Origin: Bacilli bacterium
GTDB lineage: Bacteria; Bacillota_I; Bacilli_A; RF39; UBA660
Assembly (NCBI GenBank): GCA_900772095.1
Contig: CAAGQJ010000003.1
Location: 1-6,677 of the forward strand
Reading direction: 5' to 3'
Length of the DNA: 6,677 nt
Positions 1 through 5,423 of the stretch are shown here, piece by piece (within the stretch, counting starts at the first letter, position 1; every line of letters begins with the position of its first letter). The position numbers and the translations under genes are program-made. The notes under the pieces are model-generated. The model was not told the DNA's origin. It did no database searches and worked only from the letters and a program-made list of their open reading frames with translations.

Positions 1-32
1 AATAAAGTATTATTTTTCTTTTTATTTTCCAT
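1..32 (-). CDS. 5' end of an unidentified gene running off the left edge
   Basis: An ATG at 32 (minus strand) opens a frame beginning MENKKKNNTL that continues past the window edge. It is supported by a strong Shine-Dalgarno sequence, AAGGAAGGAG, whose GGAG (40-43) sits 7 nt before the ATG, and by a TATAAT hexamer about 25 bp upstream. Only ten codons are visible. The lysine- and asparagine-rich start would suit a cytoplasmic N-terminus of a soluble or membrane protein, but no family can be assigned. It follows the suf operon on the same strand with about 157 bp between sufB and this ATG, so it probably has its own promoter. Confidence 0.6.
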   Translation of the reverse strand, partial: MENKKKNNTL

Positions 33-56
33 TCTCTTACTCCTTCCTTCATCCAC

Positions 57-78
57 ATTATATATATATATATGTCAA
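57..78 (-). promoter_or_regulatory. Promoter-like hexamers with a (TA) spacer
   Basis: Read on the minus strand, a perfect TTGACA (73-78) is followed by ten bases of alternating TA and then a perfect TATAAT (57-62). The 10-bp spacing is far below the 16-18 bp that sigma-A needs, so the two hexamers cannot work together as written. TATAAT is well placed to start a short leader holding the Shine-Dalgarno of the gene at 32. It may act with a poor -35 (AAAAAC at 80-85), or the tract length may vary between cells. Confidence 0.45.
59..72. repeat. (TA)7 dinucleotide tract
   Basis: Seven uninterrupted TA units lie between the -35-like and -10-like hexamers upstream of the gene at the left edge. Pure dinucleotide tracts can change length by slipped-strand mispairing. 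Here each added unit would change the hexamer spacing by 2 bp. Confidence 0.85.
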
Positions 79-120
79 CGTTTTTTTAATAATGTTACCC
101 TATACTTTACACTATTTTAC

Positions 121-170
121 AAAAGAAAAAAGAAAAAACTAACTATCAGTTCAAACCAATTATCAGCTTT
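121..170 (-). terminator. Possible weak terminator of the suf operon
   Basis: Downstream of sufB on the minus strand, AAAGCTGA (163-170) can pair with TTAGTTTT (135-142) using two G-U pairs. It leads into a long U-rich run (121-138, T6CT6CT4). The stem is weak and the loop is large, about 20 nt, so this is not a textbook intrinsic terminator. The pyrimidine run is nevertheless the only termination-like signal between sufB and the next gene. Confidence 0.3.
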
Positions 171-189
171 AACTTTTATAATACTTATT

Positions 190-1497
190 TTATAAACTCT
201 GTTTTAATAATGAATTTAACTCAACTGCATACTCCATAGGTAATTCCTTTTTAAATCTATCAATAAATCCCAATACAATAAGAGAAATTGCTTGTTCTTT
301 ACTTAAACCACGACTTTGTAAATAAAATAACTTTTCTTCACTTATTCTAGATACAGTAGCTTCATGCTCTATAAAACTTGTTTTATTATCAACTTCATTA
401 GTAGGATAAGTATCACTACTTGATATTCTATCTAATATTAAACTATCACATTTTACTAATGAATATGAAGAAGTTGCACTTTTCTTTATAATAACAGAAC
501 CTCTATAATCACTAGAACCCCCATTTTGTGCAATACTTTTAGAAATAATATTACTCTTAGTATTCTTACCTATATGTATCATCTTAGCACCACTATCTTG
601 ATTTTGTCCTTCTTTAGCAACACTAATAGTAATACATACTCCTTCACTATTATCTCCCTTTAAAACACAACAAGGATACTTCATAGTAAGAGATGACCCA
701 ATATTACCATCAATCCATTCCATTTTACCATTTTCTTCAACTACTGCTCTCTTTGTAACTAAATTTTTAACATTATAAGCCCAATTTTGAATAGTTGTAT
801 ATCTACATGTACTATTTTTACCTACATATATTTCAACAACAGCAGCATGCAAATTACTACTAGAATATGTTCTAGCAGTACATCCTTCTATATAATGTAA
901 ACTACTATTATCATCTACAATAATTAATGTTCTCTCAAATTGACCTAAATCTTTACTACTAATTCTAAAATAACTTTGAAGTGGTCTATCAAGTTTTGTA
1001 TTTGGAGGAATATATATAAAACTTCCTCCTGAAAATACTGCTCCATTTAAACTTACAAACTTATTTTCAAAAGGTGCAACTATCTTAGAAAAATATTTTT
1101 TTACCAAATCTGGATATTTCTTAAAAGCATCCTCTATTGAAGTAAATATAACATTTTTATTTTTTAATTCTTCTAACATATTATGATATATTACTTCACT
1201 TTCATATTGAACACCCATACCATCTAAATATTTTTCACTAGAAACCACATCTAAAGCACAAAATTCATTTCTAACTTCAGTATTTATATCATCCCAATTA
1301 TCTTTTATTTCTTTTTCATCTGCTTCTTTATAATAAACTATTTTATCAAAATCAATATCTATTTTAGGACCAAAAGAAGGCATATCTTGTTCAACAAATT
1401 TATCATAACATTTAAGTCTAAAATTTAATATATCTTCTTTTTCTTCTTTTGCACTAGATATAAATTTTATTTTCTCTTTATTTAATCCTACTACCAT
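190..1497 (-). CDS. sufB: Fe-S cluster assembly scaffold protein SufB
   Basis: SufB is the scaffold subunit of the cytosolic SufBCD complex, on which Fe-S clusters are built from SufS/SufU-derived sulfur before transfer to apoproteins. The 435-residue product is slightly shorter than the usual 465-470. Recognisable blocks, in order, are the N-terminal helical region with FGPK (42-45), the beta-helix core with EGCTARTYSSSNLHAAVVE (204-222), CRYTTIQNW (231-239) and MEWIDGNIGS (259-268), GAKMIHI (303-309), and the C-terminal block VKCDSLILD (348-356), IEHEATVSRISEEKLFYLQS (376-395). Cys350 matches the conserved cysteine that receives sulfur (Cys405 in E. coli by recall), and His378/Glu379 match the conserved pair at the SufB-SufD interface. 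The start has GGAGG 5 nt upstream. sufB is the last gene of the operon, 17 bp after sufU. The CC pair at 276-277 is unusual but lies outside the known active site. Confidence 0.96.
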   Translation of the reverse strand: MVVGLNKEKIKFISSAKEEKEDILNFRLKCYDKFVEQDMPSFGPKIDIDFDKIVYYKEADEKEIKDNWDDINTEVRNEFCALDVVSSEKYLDGMGVQYESEVIYHNMLEELKNKNVIFTSIEDAFKKYPDLVKKYFSKIVAPFENKFVSLNGAVFSGGSFIYIPPNTKLDRPLQSYFRISSKDLGQFERTLIIVDDNSSLHYIEGCTARTYSSSNLHAAVVEIYVGKNSTCRYTTIQNWAYNVKNLVTKRAVVEENGKMEWIDGNIGSSLTMKYPCCVLKGDNSEGVCITISVAKEGQNQDSGAKMIHIGKNTKSNIISKSIAQNGGSSDYRGSVIIKKSATSSYSLVKCDSLILDRISSSDTYPTNEVDNKTSFIEHEATVSRISEEKLFYLQSRGLSKEQAISLIVLGFIDRFKKELPMEYAVELNSLLKQSL

Positions 1498-1514
1498 ATA
1501 TGCCTCCCTTTAGT

Positions 1515-1931
1515 TTAATAATCTTTTAAAATTTTCTCAATTGCACGTACAGGAAGTAAAGCGCATGTCTTTCTATTAGGTTGTAAATATATTTCATCAT
1601 ATGCATTTAAATCTTTAAGTACTTCCTTATCATATTCTTTTTCATTAATCATATTTTTATAATTTTCTAAAATAATTTTTATTTCTTCTATATTTTTACC
1701 TATTAAATTTCTTAACATTATAGAAGTAGCACTAGTAGATATAGCACATGCTTCTCCATCAAATGCCACATCTTTTAGTATATTATTCTCTATTTTAAAA
1801 TAAATATCTATATTATCAATACATGATTCATTATTAGTATTTACCTTTATATAATCTCCCTCTGGAACTTTTTTATTAAAAGGATTTTGATAATTATCAA
1901 GTATTATCTCTCTTCTTAATTCTTTATCCAT
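1515..1931 (-). CDS. sufU: SufU zinc-dependent sulfur acceptor/transfer protein
   Basis: This 138-residue IscU-like protein of the SufU subfamily accepts persulfide sulfur from SufS and relays it to the SufB scaffold complex; it is a zinc-bound sulfurtransferase, not a scaffold. The three conserved cysteines and the aspartate are present: Cys37 and Asp39 (ESCIDNI), Cys62 (GEACAIS) and Cys123 (RKTCAL), which match Cys41, Asp43, Cys66 and Cys128 of the B. subtilis protein. Arg120, three residues before the last cysteine, is also kept. The usual glycine between Cys37 and Asp39 is isoleucine here, and the typical Trp after the last cysteine is absent. The ATG overlaps the sufS stop by 1 nt (TAATG), and its weak Shine-Dalgarno lies in the last sufS codons, indicating translational coupling. 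Confidence 0.95.
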   Translation of the reverse strand: MDKELRREIILDNYQNPFNKKVPEGDYIKVNTNNESCIDNIDIYFKIENNILKDVAFDGEACAISTSATSIMLRNLIGKNIEEIKIILENYKNMINEKEYDKEVLKDLNAYDEIYLQPNRKTCALLPVRAIEKILKDY

Positions 1932-3127
1932 TATATCACCACATCAAATATATTTTTTGAATTTTTTAGTACTTCAAGTAATTTATCTATTTCTTCTTTC
2001 GTATTATAAATATATAGACTAATACGACAAGTATTTCTAATACCAAGTTCATCTTTTAGGATTTTTGCACAATGATTACCTGCTCTTACACATATATTAT
2101 AATGATTTAAGTATACAGCAGTATCTTGTGAAAAGACATTAGCTAGATTAAATAAAACTATTCCTGACTTAGTAGTTTTATTATAAACTTCAACATTATC
2201 TATTTTAGATAAACCTTCTAAAAGATATTCTTTTAATTCTTGTTCGTGTTTTTCTATTTTTTCATAACCTATTTGATTTATGTAATCAATCGCAGAACCA
2301 AACCCTATAACACCTGCAATATTTGGTGTTCCTGCTTCCAATCTTCTGGGAAGTGTACTATATTCTAGTGAACCATCTGCTTCAAAAAAGTTATTCATAC
2401 CTCCACCAACATTAAGAGGTTTTAATTCATCTAATAAATTATATTTACCATATAAAACTCCAACACCAGTAGGTCCTAACATCTTATGAGCAGAAAATGA
2501 TAAAAAGTCTATATCTAAATCTTTTACATCTGTCTTAATATGTGGAACACTTTGAGCACCATCTACTACTAAATAAATACCATTATCATGAGCAAGTTTA
2601 CTTATTTCTTTTATTGGTCTAATATCTCCAACTGTATTAGTAATATGTGCTATAGAAATAACTTTTGTATTCTTACTTATCTTCTTCTTAACATTATCTA
2701 CTGTTAAAGATAAATTATCATCTAAATCAATAAAATCTACTTTAATACCTATTTCTTTTTCAAGTTCAAGCCAAGGTAAAACATTAGAAGCATGTTCTGA
2801 TTTTGTTAATAATACTTCATCACCCTTTTTTAATTTATATTTCATAAAACCAAAAACTATCATATTCAAACTTTCAGTTGCACCCTTAGTAAAAACTATT
2901 TCTTCTACTTGTGAAGCATTAATTAAATTCTTTACTTTTTCTCTAACACCTTCATACATACTATCAACTTTTAAACTTGTATCATAATCACCACGATGTG
3001 CATTAGAAGTATACTTAGTATAATAATTAACTGTTTCACGAACTACTGCATCAGGTTTCAAAGTAGTCGCACCATTATCAAAATAAATTATATCATTATC
3101 CAAGAATCTAAAATCATCACGATTCAT
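1931..3127 (-). CDS. sufS: Cysteine desulfurase SufS
   Basis: This PLP-dependent group II cysteine desulfurase converts cysteine to alanine, holds the sulfur as a persulfide on its active-site cysteine and passes it to SufU. From the chosen ATG the protein has 398 residues, close to the family norm of about 405. Visible landmarks are the N-terminal YFDNGATTLKP (15-25), TKGATESLN (80-88), SEHASN with the PLP-stacking His112, DGAQSVPH with Asp189 and Gln192, SFSAHKMLGPTGVG with the PLP-binding Lys215, RLEAGTPN, and the catalytic loop RAGNHCAKIL with Cys353. The common GHHC is GNHC here. The start at 3127 is preferred over ATG 3133 and TTG 3142 because GGAGGTGA, inside the end of sufD, then lies 8 nt upstream. 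sufD ends 5 bp before this start and sufU overlaps the stop by 1 nt. Confidence 0.95.
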   Translation of the reverse strand: MNRDDFRFLDNDIIYFDNGATTLKPDAVVRETVNYYTKYTSNAHRGDYDTSLKVDSMYEGVREKVKNLINASQVEEIVFTKGATESLNMIVFGFMKYKLKKGDEVLLTKSEHASNVLPWLELEKEIGIKVDFIDLDDNLSLTVDNVKKKISKNTKVISIAHITNTVGDIRPIKEISKLAHDNGIYLVVDGAQSVPHIKTDVKDLDIDFLSFSAHKMLGPTGVGVLYGKYNLLDELKPLNVGGGMNNFFEADGSLEYSTLPRRLEAGTPNIAGVIGFGSAIDYINQIGYEKIEKHEQELKEYLLEGLSKIDNVEVYNKTTKSGIVLFNLANVFSQDTAVYLNHYNICVRAGNHCAKILKDELGIRNTCRISLYIYNTKEEIDKLLEVLKNSKNIFDVVI

Positions 3128-3132
3128 TCTCA

Positions 3133-3828
3133 TCACCTCCAAACTGTATTTATTTCTCCTAATATTAGTTCCTTTTCATCATCTACAATATTTAATTTTT
3201 CTAGTAAAAAAGAACTAACTAATAATTTAAGACAATCTTTTTCTTCCAAACCCCTAGATTTTAAATAAAATATTTTTTCTAAAGAAAATCTTCCAATATA
3301 AGAAGAATGACTAGCATCTATTTCACTATTATCTACAATCAAATTAGGTTTAATTGAAGAATTATTATCCTCCATTATTATTATTTTACTATCTTGAGAA
3401 CAATGTGTATTAATACTATCTTTTTTTATTATCCCATTTATTGCATAATCTAATCTATTATTATATAAATTAATACCATTATTAGTAACATCACTAGAAG
3501 TATTTTTCTTATTATGATAAATATTTAATAAATAACTATTATTATTTTTATTTATATTCCTATAATTATAGTTCATCTTAATATTTTCTTCTTCTAAATA
3601 AGTAGAAATAGAAATACTAGAATCCACTACAAATAAATCAATATCTAAATTACTATATAACTTAATATCTATATTTAAATTACTATTTTTTATATATATA
3701 AATACTTTAGAAGTTCTTTCTATATCTAATAATAAATTACTACTTACATCAAAGCACGTAATAAATGTATCTTCTTTAATAATAAATTCATTACTACTTA
3801 CCTTGTTATCTATTAATATTTTATTCAT
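3133..3828 (-). CDS. sufD: Short, divergent SufD scaffold subunit
   Basis: SufD pairs with SufB and binds one SufC in the SufBC2D assembly complex. This product has only 231 residues from the chosen ATG, against about 400-435 in typical SufD. The identity rests on its C-terminus: IKPNLIVDNSEIDASHSSYI, then GRFSLEKIFYLKSRGLEE (residues 159-196), the SufB/SufD signature, including a histidine (His174) at the place of the functional His of SufD. Operon position agrees. The N-terminal two-thirds is asparagine- and serine-rich with short alternating hydrophobic strands, as expected for the beta-helix; the usual N-terminal helical domain and part of the core are missing. ATG 3828 is preferred to GTG 3843 because GGAG (3838-3841) lies 9 nt before it. 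It overlaps the sufC stop by 8 nt, and the sufS Shine-Dalgarno lies in its last codons, so the gene is tightly built in and not a remnant. Confidence 0.85.
   Translation of the reverse strand: MNKILIDNKVSSNEFIIKEDTFITCFDVSSNLLLDIERTSKVFIYIKNSNLNIDIKLYSNLDIDLFVVDSSISISTYLEEENIKMNYNYRNINKNNNSYLLNIYHNKKNTSSDVTNNGINLYNNRLDYAINGIIKKDSINTHCSQDSKIIIMEDNNSSIKPNLIVDNSEIDASHSSYIGRFSLEKIFYLKSRGLEEKDCLKLLVSSFLLEKLNIVDDEKELILGEINTVWR
3136..3140 (-). promoter_or_regulatory. sufS ribosome binding site inside the end of sufD
   Basis: GGAGG at 3136-3140 overlaps the last sense codons of sufD (TGG AGG TGA). It is 8 nt from ATG 3127 but only 2 nt from ATG 3133, and it falls inside the frame opened by TTG 3142. 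This decides the sufS start at 3127. Confidence 0.75.
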
Positions 3829-4594
3829 TTTGACTTTCTCCACTTACTAAGGTAGCACAGGAAGTAAACATTTTATAACCATTTTTGTCAATTTCTTTAG
3901 CTAAAGAATAATCTCCAGTCTTAACTATTTTACCATCTATCATAACATGAACATAATCTGGTTTTATATACTCTAAAATACGTGTATAATGAGTTATCAT
4001 AAGAAGAGAAACATCTTTATTATCACTTAAGTATTTATTAACATTTTCACATACTATTTTTAAACTATCTACATCAAGTCCAGAATCAAGTTCATCTAAA
4101 ATAACAAACTTAGGATTTAAAACTTTCATTTGAAGTATTTCATTTTTCTTTTTCTCTCCACCTGAAAAATTCTCATTTATTCCTCTATGCATCATCTCTT
4201 TACTTAAACTTAAATCTTTAAAATCTTTTTCTAATTCTGTTATAAATTCATATAAACCAATTGGATTATTTCTTCTAGAGTTTAAGGCAACTTTTAAAAA
4301 TTCCGAATTAGTAACACCAGGTATATCTATAGGATTTTGAAAAGATAAAAACATTCCCATTCTAGCACGCATATCAGTTTCAAGTTCTAATATGCTCTTA
4401 CCATCTGCTAAAATATCACCACTTATAACTTTATAATCATTATGTCCCATTATAACTTTAGATAAAGTTGATTTACCTACTCCATTAGGACCCATAATTA
4501 CATGTATTTCCCCCTTTTTTATATCTAAATTAAAGTCTTTTAAAACTTCTTTTTTATCTACATTAACATTTAAGTTTTTAATCTCTATATCCAT
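3821..4594 (-). CDS. sufC: SufC, ABC-type ATPase of the SUF complex
   Basis: SufC is the cytosolic ATPase that binds SufB and SufD and drives the structural changes needed for Fe-S cluster assembly. At 257 residues it has the usual length. All nucleotide-binding motifs are present: Walker A GPNGVGKS (35-42), the Q-loop SFQNP (Gln86), the SufC-type signature FSGGEKKKNEILQM (143-156), Walker B FVILDE (163-168), D-loop SGLD (171-174) and the H-loop ITHY (His202). There are no membrane segments, which sets it apart from transporter ATPases. It is the first gene of the operon. Its start has a modest GGTGA site about 6 nt upstream and a promoter only about 18 bp away. The stop overlaps the sufD start (ATGAATAA). 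Confidence 0.97.
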   Translation of the reverse strand: MDIEIKNLNVNVDKKEVLKDFNLDIKKGEIHVIMGPNGVGKSTLSKVIMGHNDYKVISGDILADGKSILELETDMRARMGMFLSFQNPIDIPGVTNSEFLKVALNSRRNNPIGLYEFITELEKDFKDLSLSKEMMHRGINENFSGGEKKKNEILQMKVLNPKFVILDELDSGLDVDSLKIVCENVNKYLSDNKDVSLLMITHYTRILEYIKPDYVHVMIDGKIVKTGDYSLAKEIDKNGYKMFTSCATLVSGESQNE

Positions 4595-4611
4595 AAAAAA
4601 TCACCAACTAT

Positions 4612-4640
4612 ATTTTAGCACTATTTATAATAATTAACAA
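4612..4640 (-). promoter_or_regulatory. suf operon promoter (sigma-A type, extended -10)
   Basis: On the minus strand TTGTTA (4635-4640) and TAAAAT (4612-4617) are separated by exactly 17 bp, with TG one base upstream of the -10. Predicted initiation near 4605 gives a leader of only about 10 nt before the sufC ATG, which leaves no room for a riboswitch or leader RNA. Control would therefore have to act on initiation. Confidence 0.7.
4625..4639. promoter_or_regulatory. Fur/PerR-like operator candidate over the suf promoter
   Basis: The 15-mer TTATAATAATTAACA matches 12 of 14 fixed positions of the 7-1-7 PerR consensus TTATAATNATTATAA, and equally 12 of 14 of the Fur consensus TGATAATNATTATCA. 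It overlaps the -35 and spacer of the suf promoter, a position suited to repression. In DNA this AT-rich a chance match is possible. Confidence 0.35.
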
Positions 4641-4667
4641 GAAATTATTTAAGTAATAACAAATTTA

Positions 4668-4681
4668 TGATACACTATAAT
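4668..4681 (+). promoter_or_regulatory. Probable -10 region for hit
   Basis: TGATACACT (4668-4676) is an extended -10, and it overlaps a TATAAT (4676-4681). The TATAAT would start transcription within or after the Shine-Dalgarno GGAGG (4683-4687), so the extended -10 is the better candidate. No convincing -35 is seen; TTTAAG at 4648-4653 has correct spacing but poor sequence. Confidence 0.35.
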
Positions 4682-4692
4682 CGGAGGCAAAT

Positions 4693-5058
4693 ATGAAAGA
4701 TTGTGTATTTTGTAAAATAATTAAAAAAGAATTACCATGTTATAACTTATATGAAGATGATAAGGTAATTGTATTCTTAAGTATTGACCCATTAAGTAAT
4801 GGTCACACACTTATTGTACCAAAAAACCATTATATAGATATTACTGATATACCTATAGATACATTAAATCATATAAATAAAATAAGTAAAGAAATATATA
4901 ATTTATTAAAAGAAAAACTAAATTTTATAGGTTTAAAATTTGTACAAAATAATGGAACTTTGCAAGAAGTAAAACATTATCATCTACATTTAATACCAGT
5001 ATATAATAAAAATACTAAGTTAACACTTGATGAAGTATACAAAAAAATTAAGGAATAA
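4693..5058 (+). CDS. hit: HIT-family (Hit/HINT-like) nucleotide-binding protein
   Basis: This is a small cytosolic histidine-triad protein. The family hydrolyses or transfers nucleotides (AMP-lysine or dinucleotide-type substrates), and the physiological substrate here is unknown. The 121-residue product carries CVFCKII at the N-terminus (Cys4, Cys7), NGHTLIVPKNHY (36-47) with His46, and the triad HYHLHLIP with His95, His97 and His99. The CxxC together with His46 is the zinc-site arrangement of the Hit/HINT subgroup. It is somewhat shorter than the usual 135-145 residues, and the common AGQ before the triad is replaced by TLQE. GGAGG lies 5 nt before the ATG. The gene diverges from the suf operon and ends in a bidirectional terminator. 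In B. subtilis hit is also found near prsA, which supports the assignment. Confidence 0.92.
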   Translation: MKDCVFCKIIKKELPCYNLYEDDKVIVFLSIDPLSNGHTLIVPKNHYIDITDIPIDTLNHINKISKEIYNLLKEKLNFIGLKFVQNNGTLQEVKHYHLHLIPVYNKNTKLTLDEVYKKIKE

Positions 5059-5072
5059 ATCCTTAATTTTTT
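5042..5072. terminator. Bidirectional terminator between hit and the tiny-protein genes
   Basis: A 13-bp perfect inverted repeat (AAAAAATTAAGGA at 5042-5054, TCCTTAATTTTTT at 5060-5072) encloses a 5-base loop. It has an A-run on one side and a T-run on the other, so it can stop transcripts from both directions. The hit stop codon (5056-5058) lies in the loop, and the stop of the minus-strand gene (5071-5073) overlaps the right arm. Confidence 0.85.
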
Positions 5073-5196
5073 AGCATGCTCTAAACGAACTTAAAACTAT
5101 TACTAATAAAATATATAAGACTACTGCTATGACAAGACCGAATCCAGAAGAAGTTCTTTTTGATTCACTTTCACAACAAGTTGTTGTATTATCCAT
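5071..5196 (-). CDS. Tiny single-pass membrane protein, YjcZ-like
   Basis: This 41-residue frame starts at ATG 5196 with a strong GGGAGGTG Shine-Dalgarno 6 nt upstream. It has a polar N-terminus (MDNTTTCCESESKRTSSG), followed by one hydrophobic segment (FGLVIAVVLYILLVIVLSSF, about residues 19-38) and the end RAC. Gly-Phe-Gly before a Val/Leu/Ile-rich helix resembles the YjcZ family of tiny transmembrane proteins, some of which are linked to sporulation in Bacillus. It lies 14 bp after a second tiny gene whose hydrophobic segment is alike, and both share one upstream promoter. The CC pair at 7-8 and the C-terminal cysteine are notable. Function is unknown; family membership is by resemblance only. 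Confidence 0.75.
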   Translation of the reverse strand: MDNTTTCCESESKRTSSGFGLVIAVVLYILLVIVLSSFRAC

Positions 5197-5210
5197 AAAT
5201 TACACCTCCC

Positions 5211-5288
5211 TTAAATCCAAGCCCCTAGTATAATAATTAGTAAAATAAATAAAACTAAAACAATTGCAGATGATGAAACACAATTCAT
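5211..5288 (-). CDS. Tiny 25-residue YjcZ-like membrane protein
   Basis: A 26-codon frame starts at ATG 5288, with AAGGAGG placed 8 nt upstream (GGAGG at 5297-5301). The protein begins MNCVSSS and continues with a single hydrophobic helix, AIVLVLFILLIIILGAWI, that fills the rest. The VLFILLIII-G-A pattern is the hallmark of YjcZ-type tiny transmembrane proteins. It is the first gene of a two-gene unit with the 41-residue protein: its stop is immediately followed by that gene's Shine-Dalgarno. The promoter region overlaps a sigma-K-like motif, which would fit spore-related expression if this organism sporulates. No biochemical function is known to me for the family. Confidence 0.75.
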   Translation of the reverse strand: MNCVSSSAIVLVLFILLIIILGAWI

Positions 5289-5319
5289 AACTAATTCCTC
5301 CTTTTTTCTTGTTCTAGAT

Positions 5320-5349
5320 TATTTTATGGGATAGATAAAATTTTGTGAA
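5320..5349 (-). promoter_or_regulatory. Promoter of the tiny-protein pair, readable as sigma-A or sigma-K
   Basis: Minus strand: TTCACA (5344-5349), 17 bp, then TAAAAT (5321-5326) is a fair sigma-A promoter. The same DNA reads AC (5345-5346), 16 bp, CATAAAATA (5320-5328), which fits the sigma-K pattern AC-N16/17-CATANNNTA. Either gives a leader beginning about 10 nt before the Shine-Dalgarno. Confidence 0.55.
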
Positions 5350-5366
5350 TATATATGACTATTTTC

Positions 5367-5395
5367 TTGTAAAATATATTTATTTTTGTTATGAT
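5367..5395 (+). promoter_or_regulatory. prsA promoter (sigma-A type, extended -10)
   Basis: TTGTAA (5367-5372), a 17-bp spacer and TATGAT (5390-5395) preceded by TG-T form a good extended -10 promoter. Initiation near 5402 would give a leader of about 20 nt that holds AAAGGAGG (5411-5418), 5 nt before the prsA ATG. Confidence 0.75.
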
Positions 5396-5423
5396 AGAAA
5401 TATAGTTTTTAAAGGAGGATAAT

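Noticed and set aside
3128..3142. Longer sufS starts at TTG 3142 or ATG 3133
   Set aside because: The GGAGG site would fall inside the coding sequence or only 2 nt from the start; ATG 3127 has normal spacing.
2996..3268. 90-residue plus-strand open frame
   Set aside because: It lies antisense across the sufS/sufD junction, has no Shine-Dalgarno, and its composition is that of an antisense shadow.
3133..3828. sufD as a pseudogene
   Set aside because: The frame is intact, coupled to both neighbours and keeps the family signature; a short but working subunit is more likely.
3829..3843. Longer sufD start at GTG 3843
   Set aside because: No Shine-Dalgarno precedes it, whereas GGAG lies 9 nt before ATG 3828, and the extra residues match nothing in SufD.
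4665..4680. Second Fur/PerR-like palindrome near hit (TTATGATACACTATAA)
   Set aside because: Only the outer TTAT/ATAA arms pair and the spacing does not fit 7-1-7; it is explained by the -10 region.
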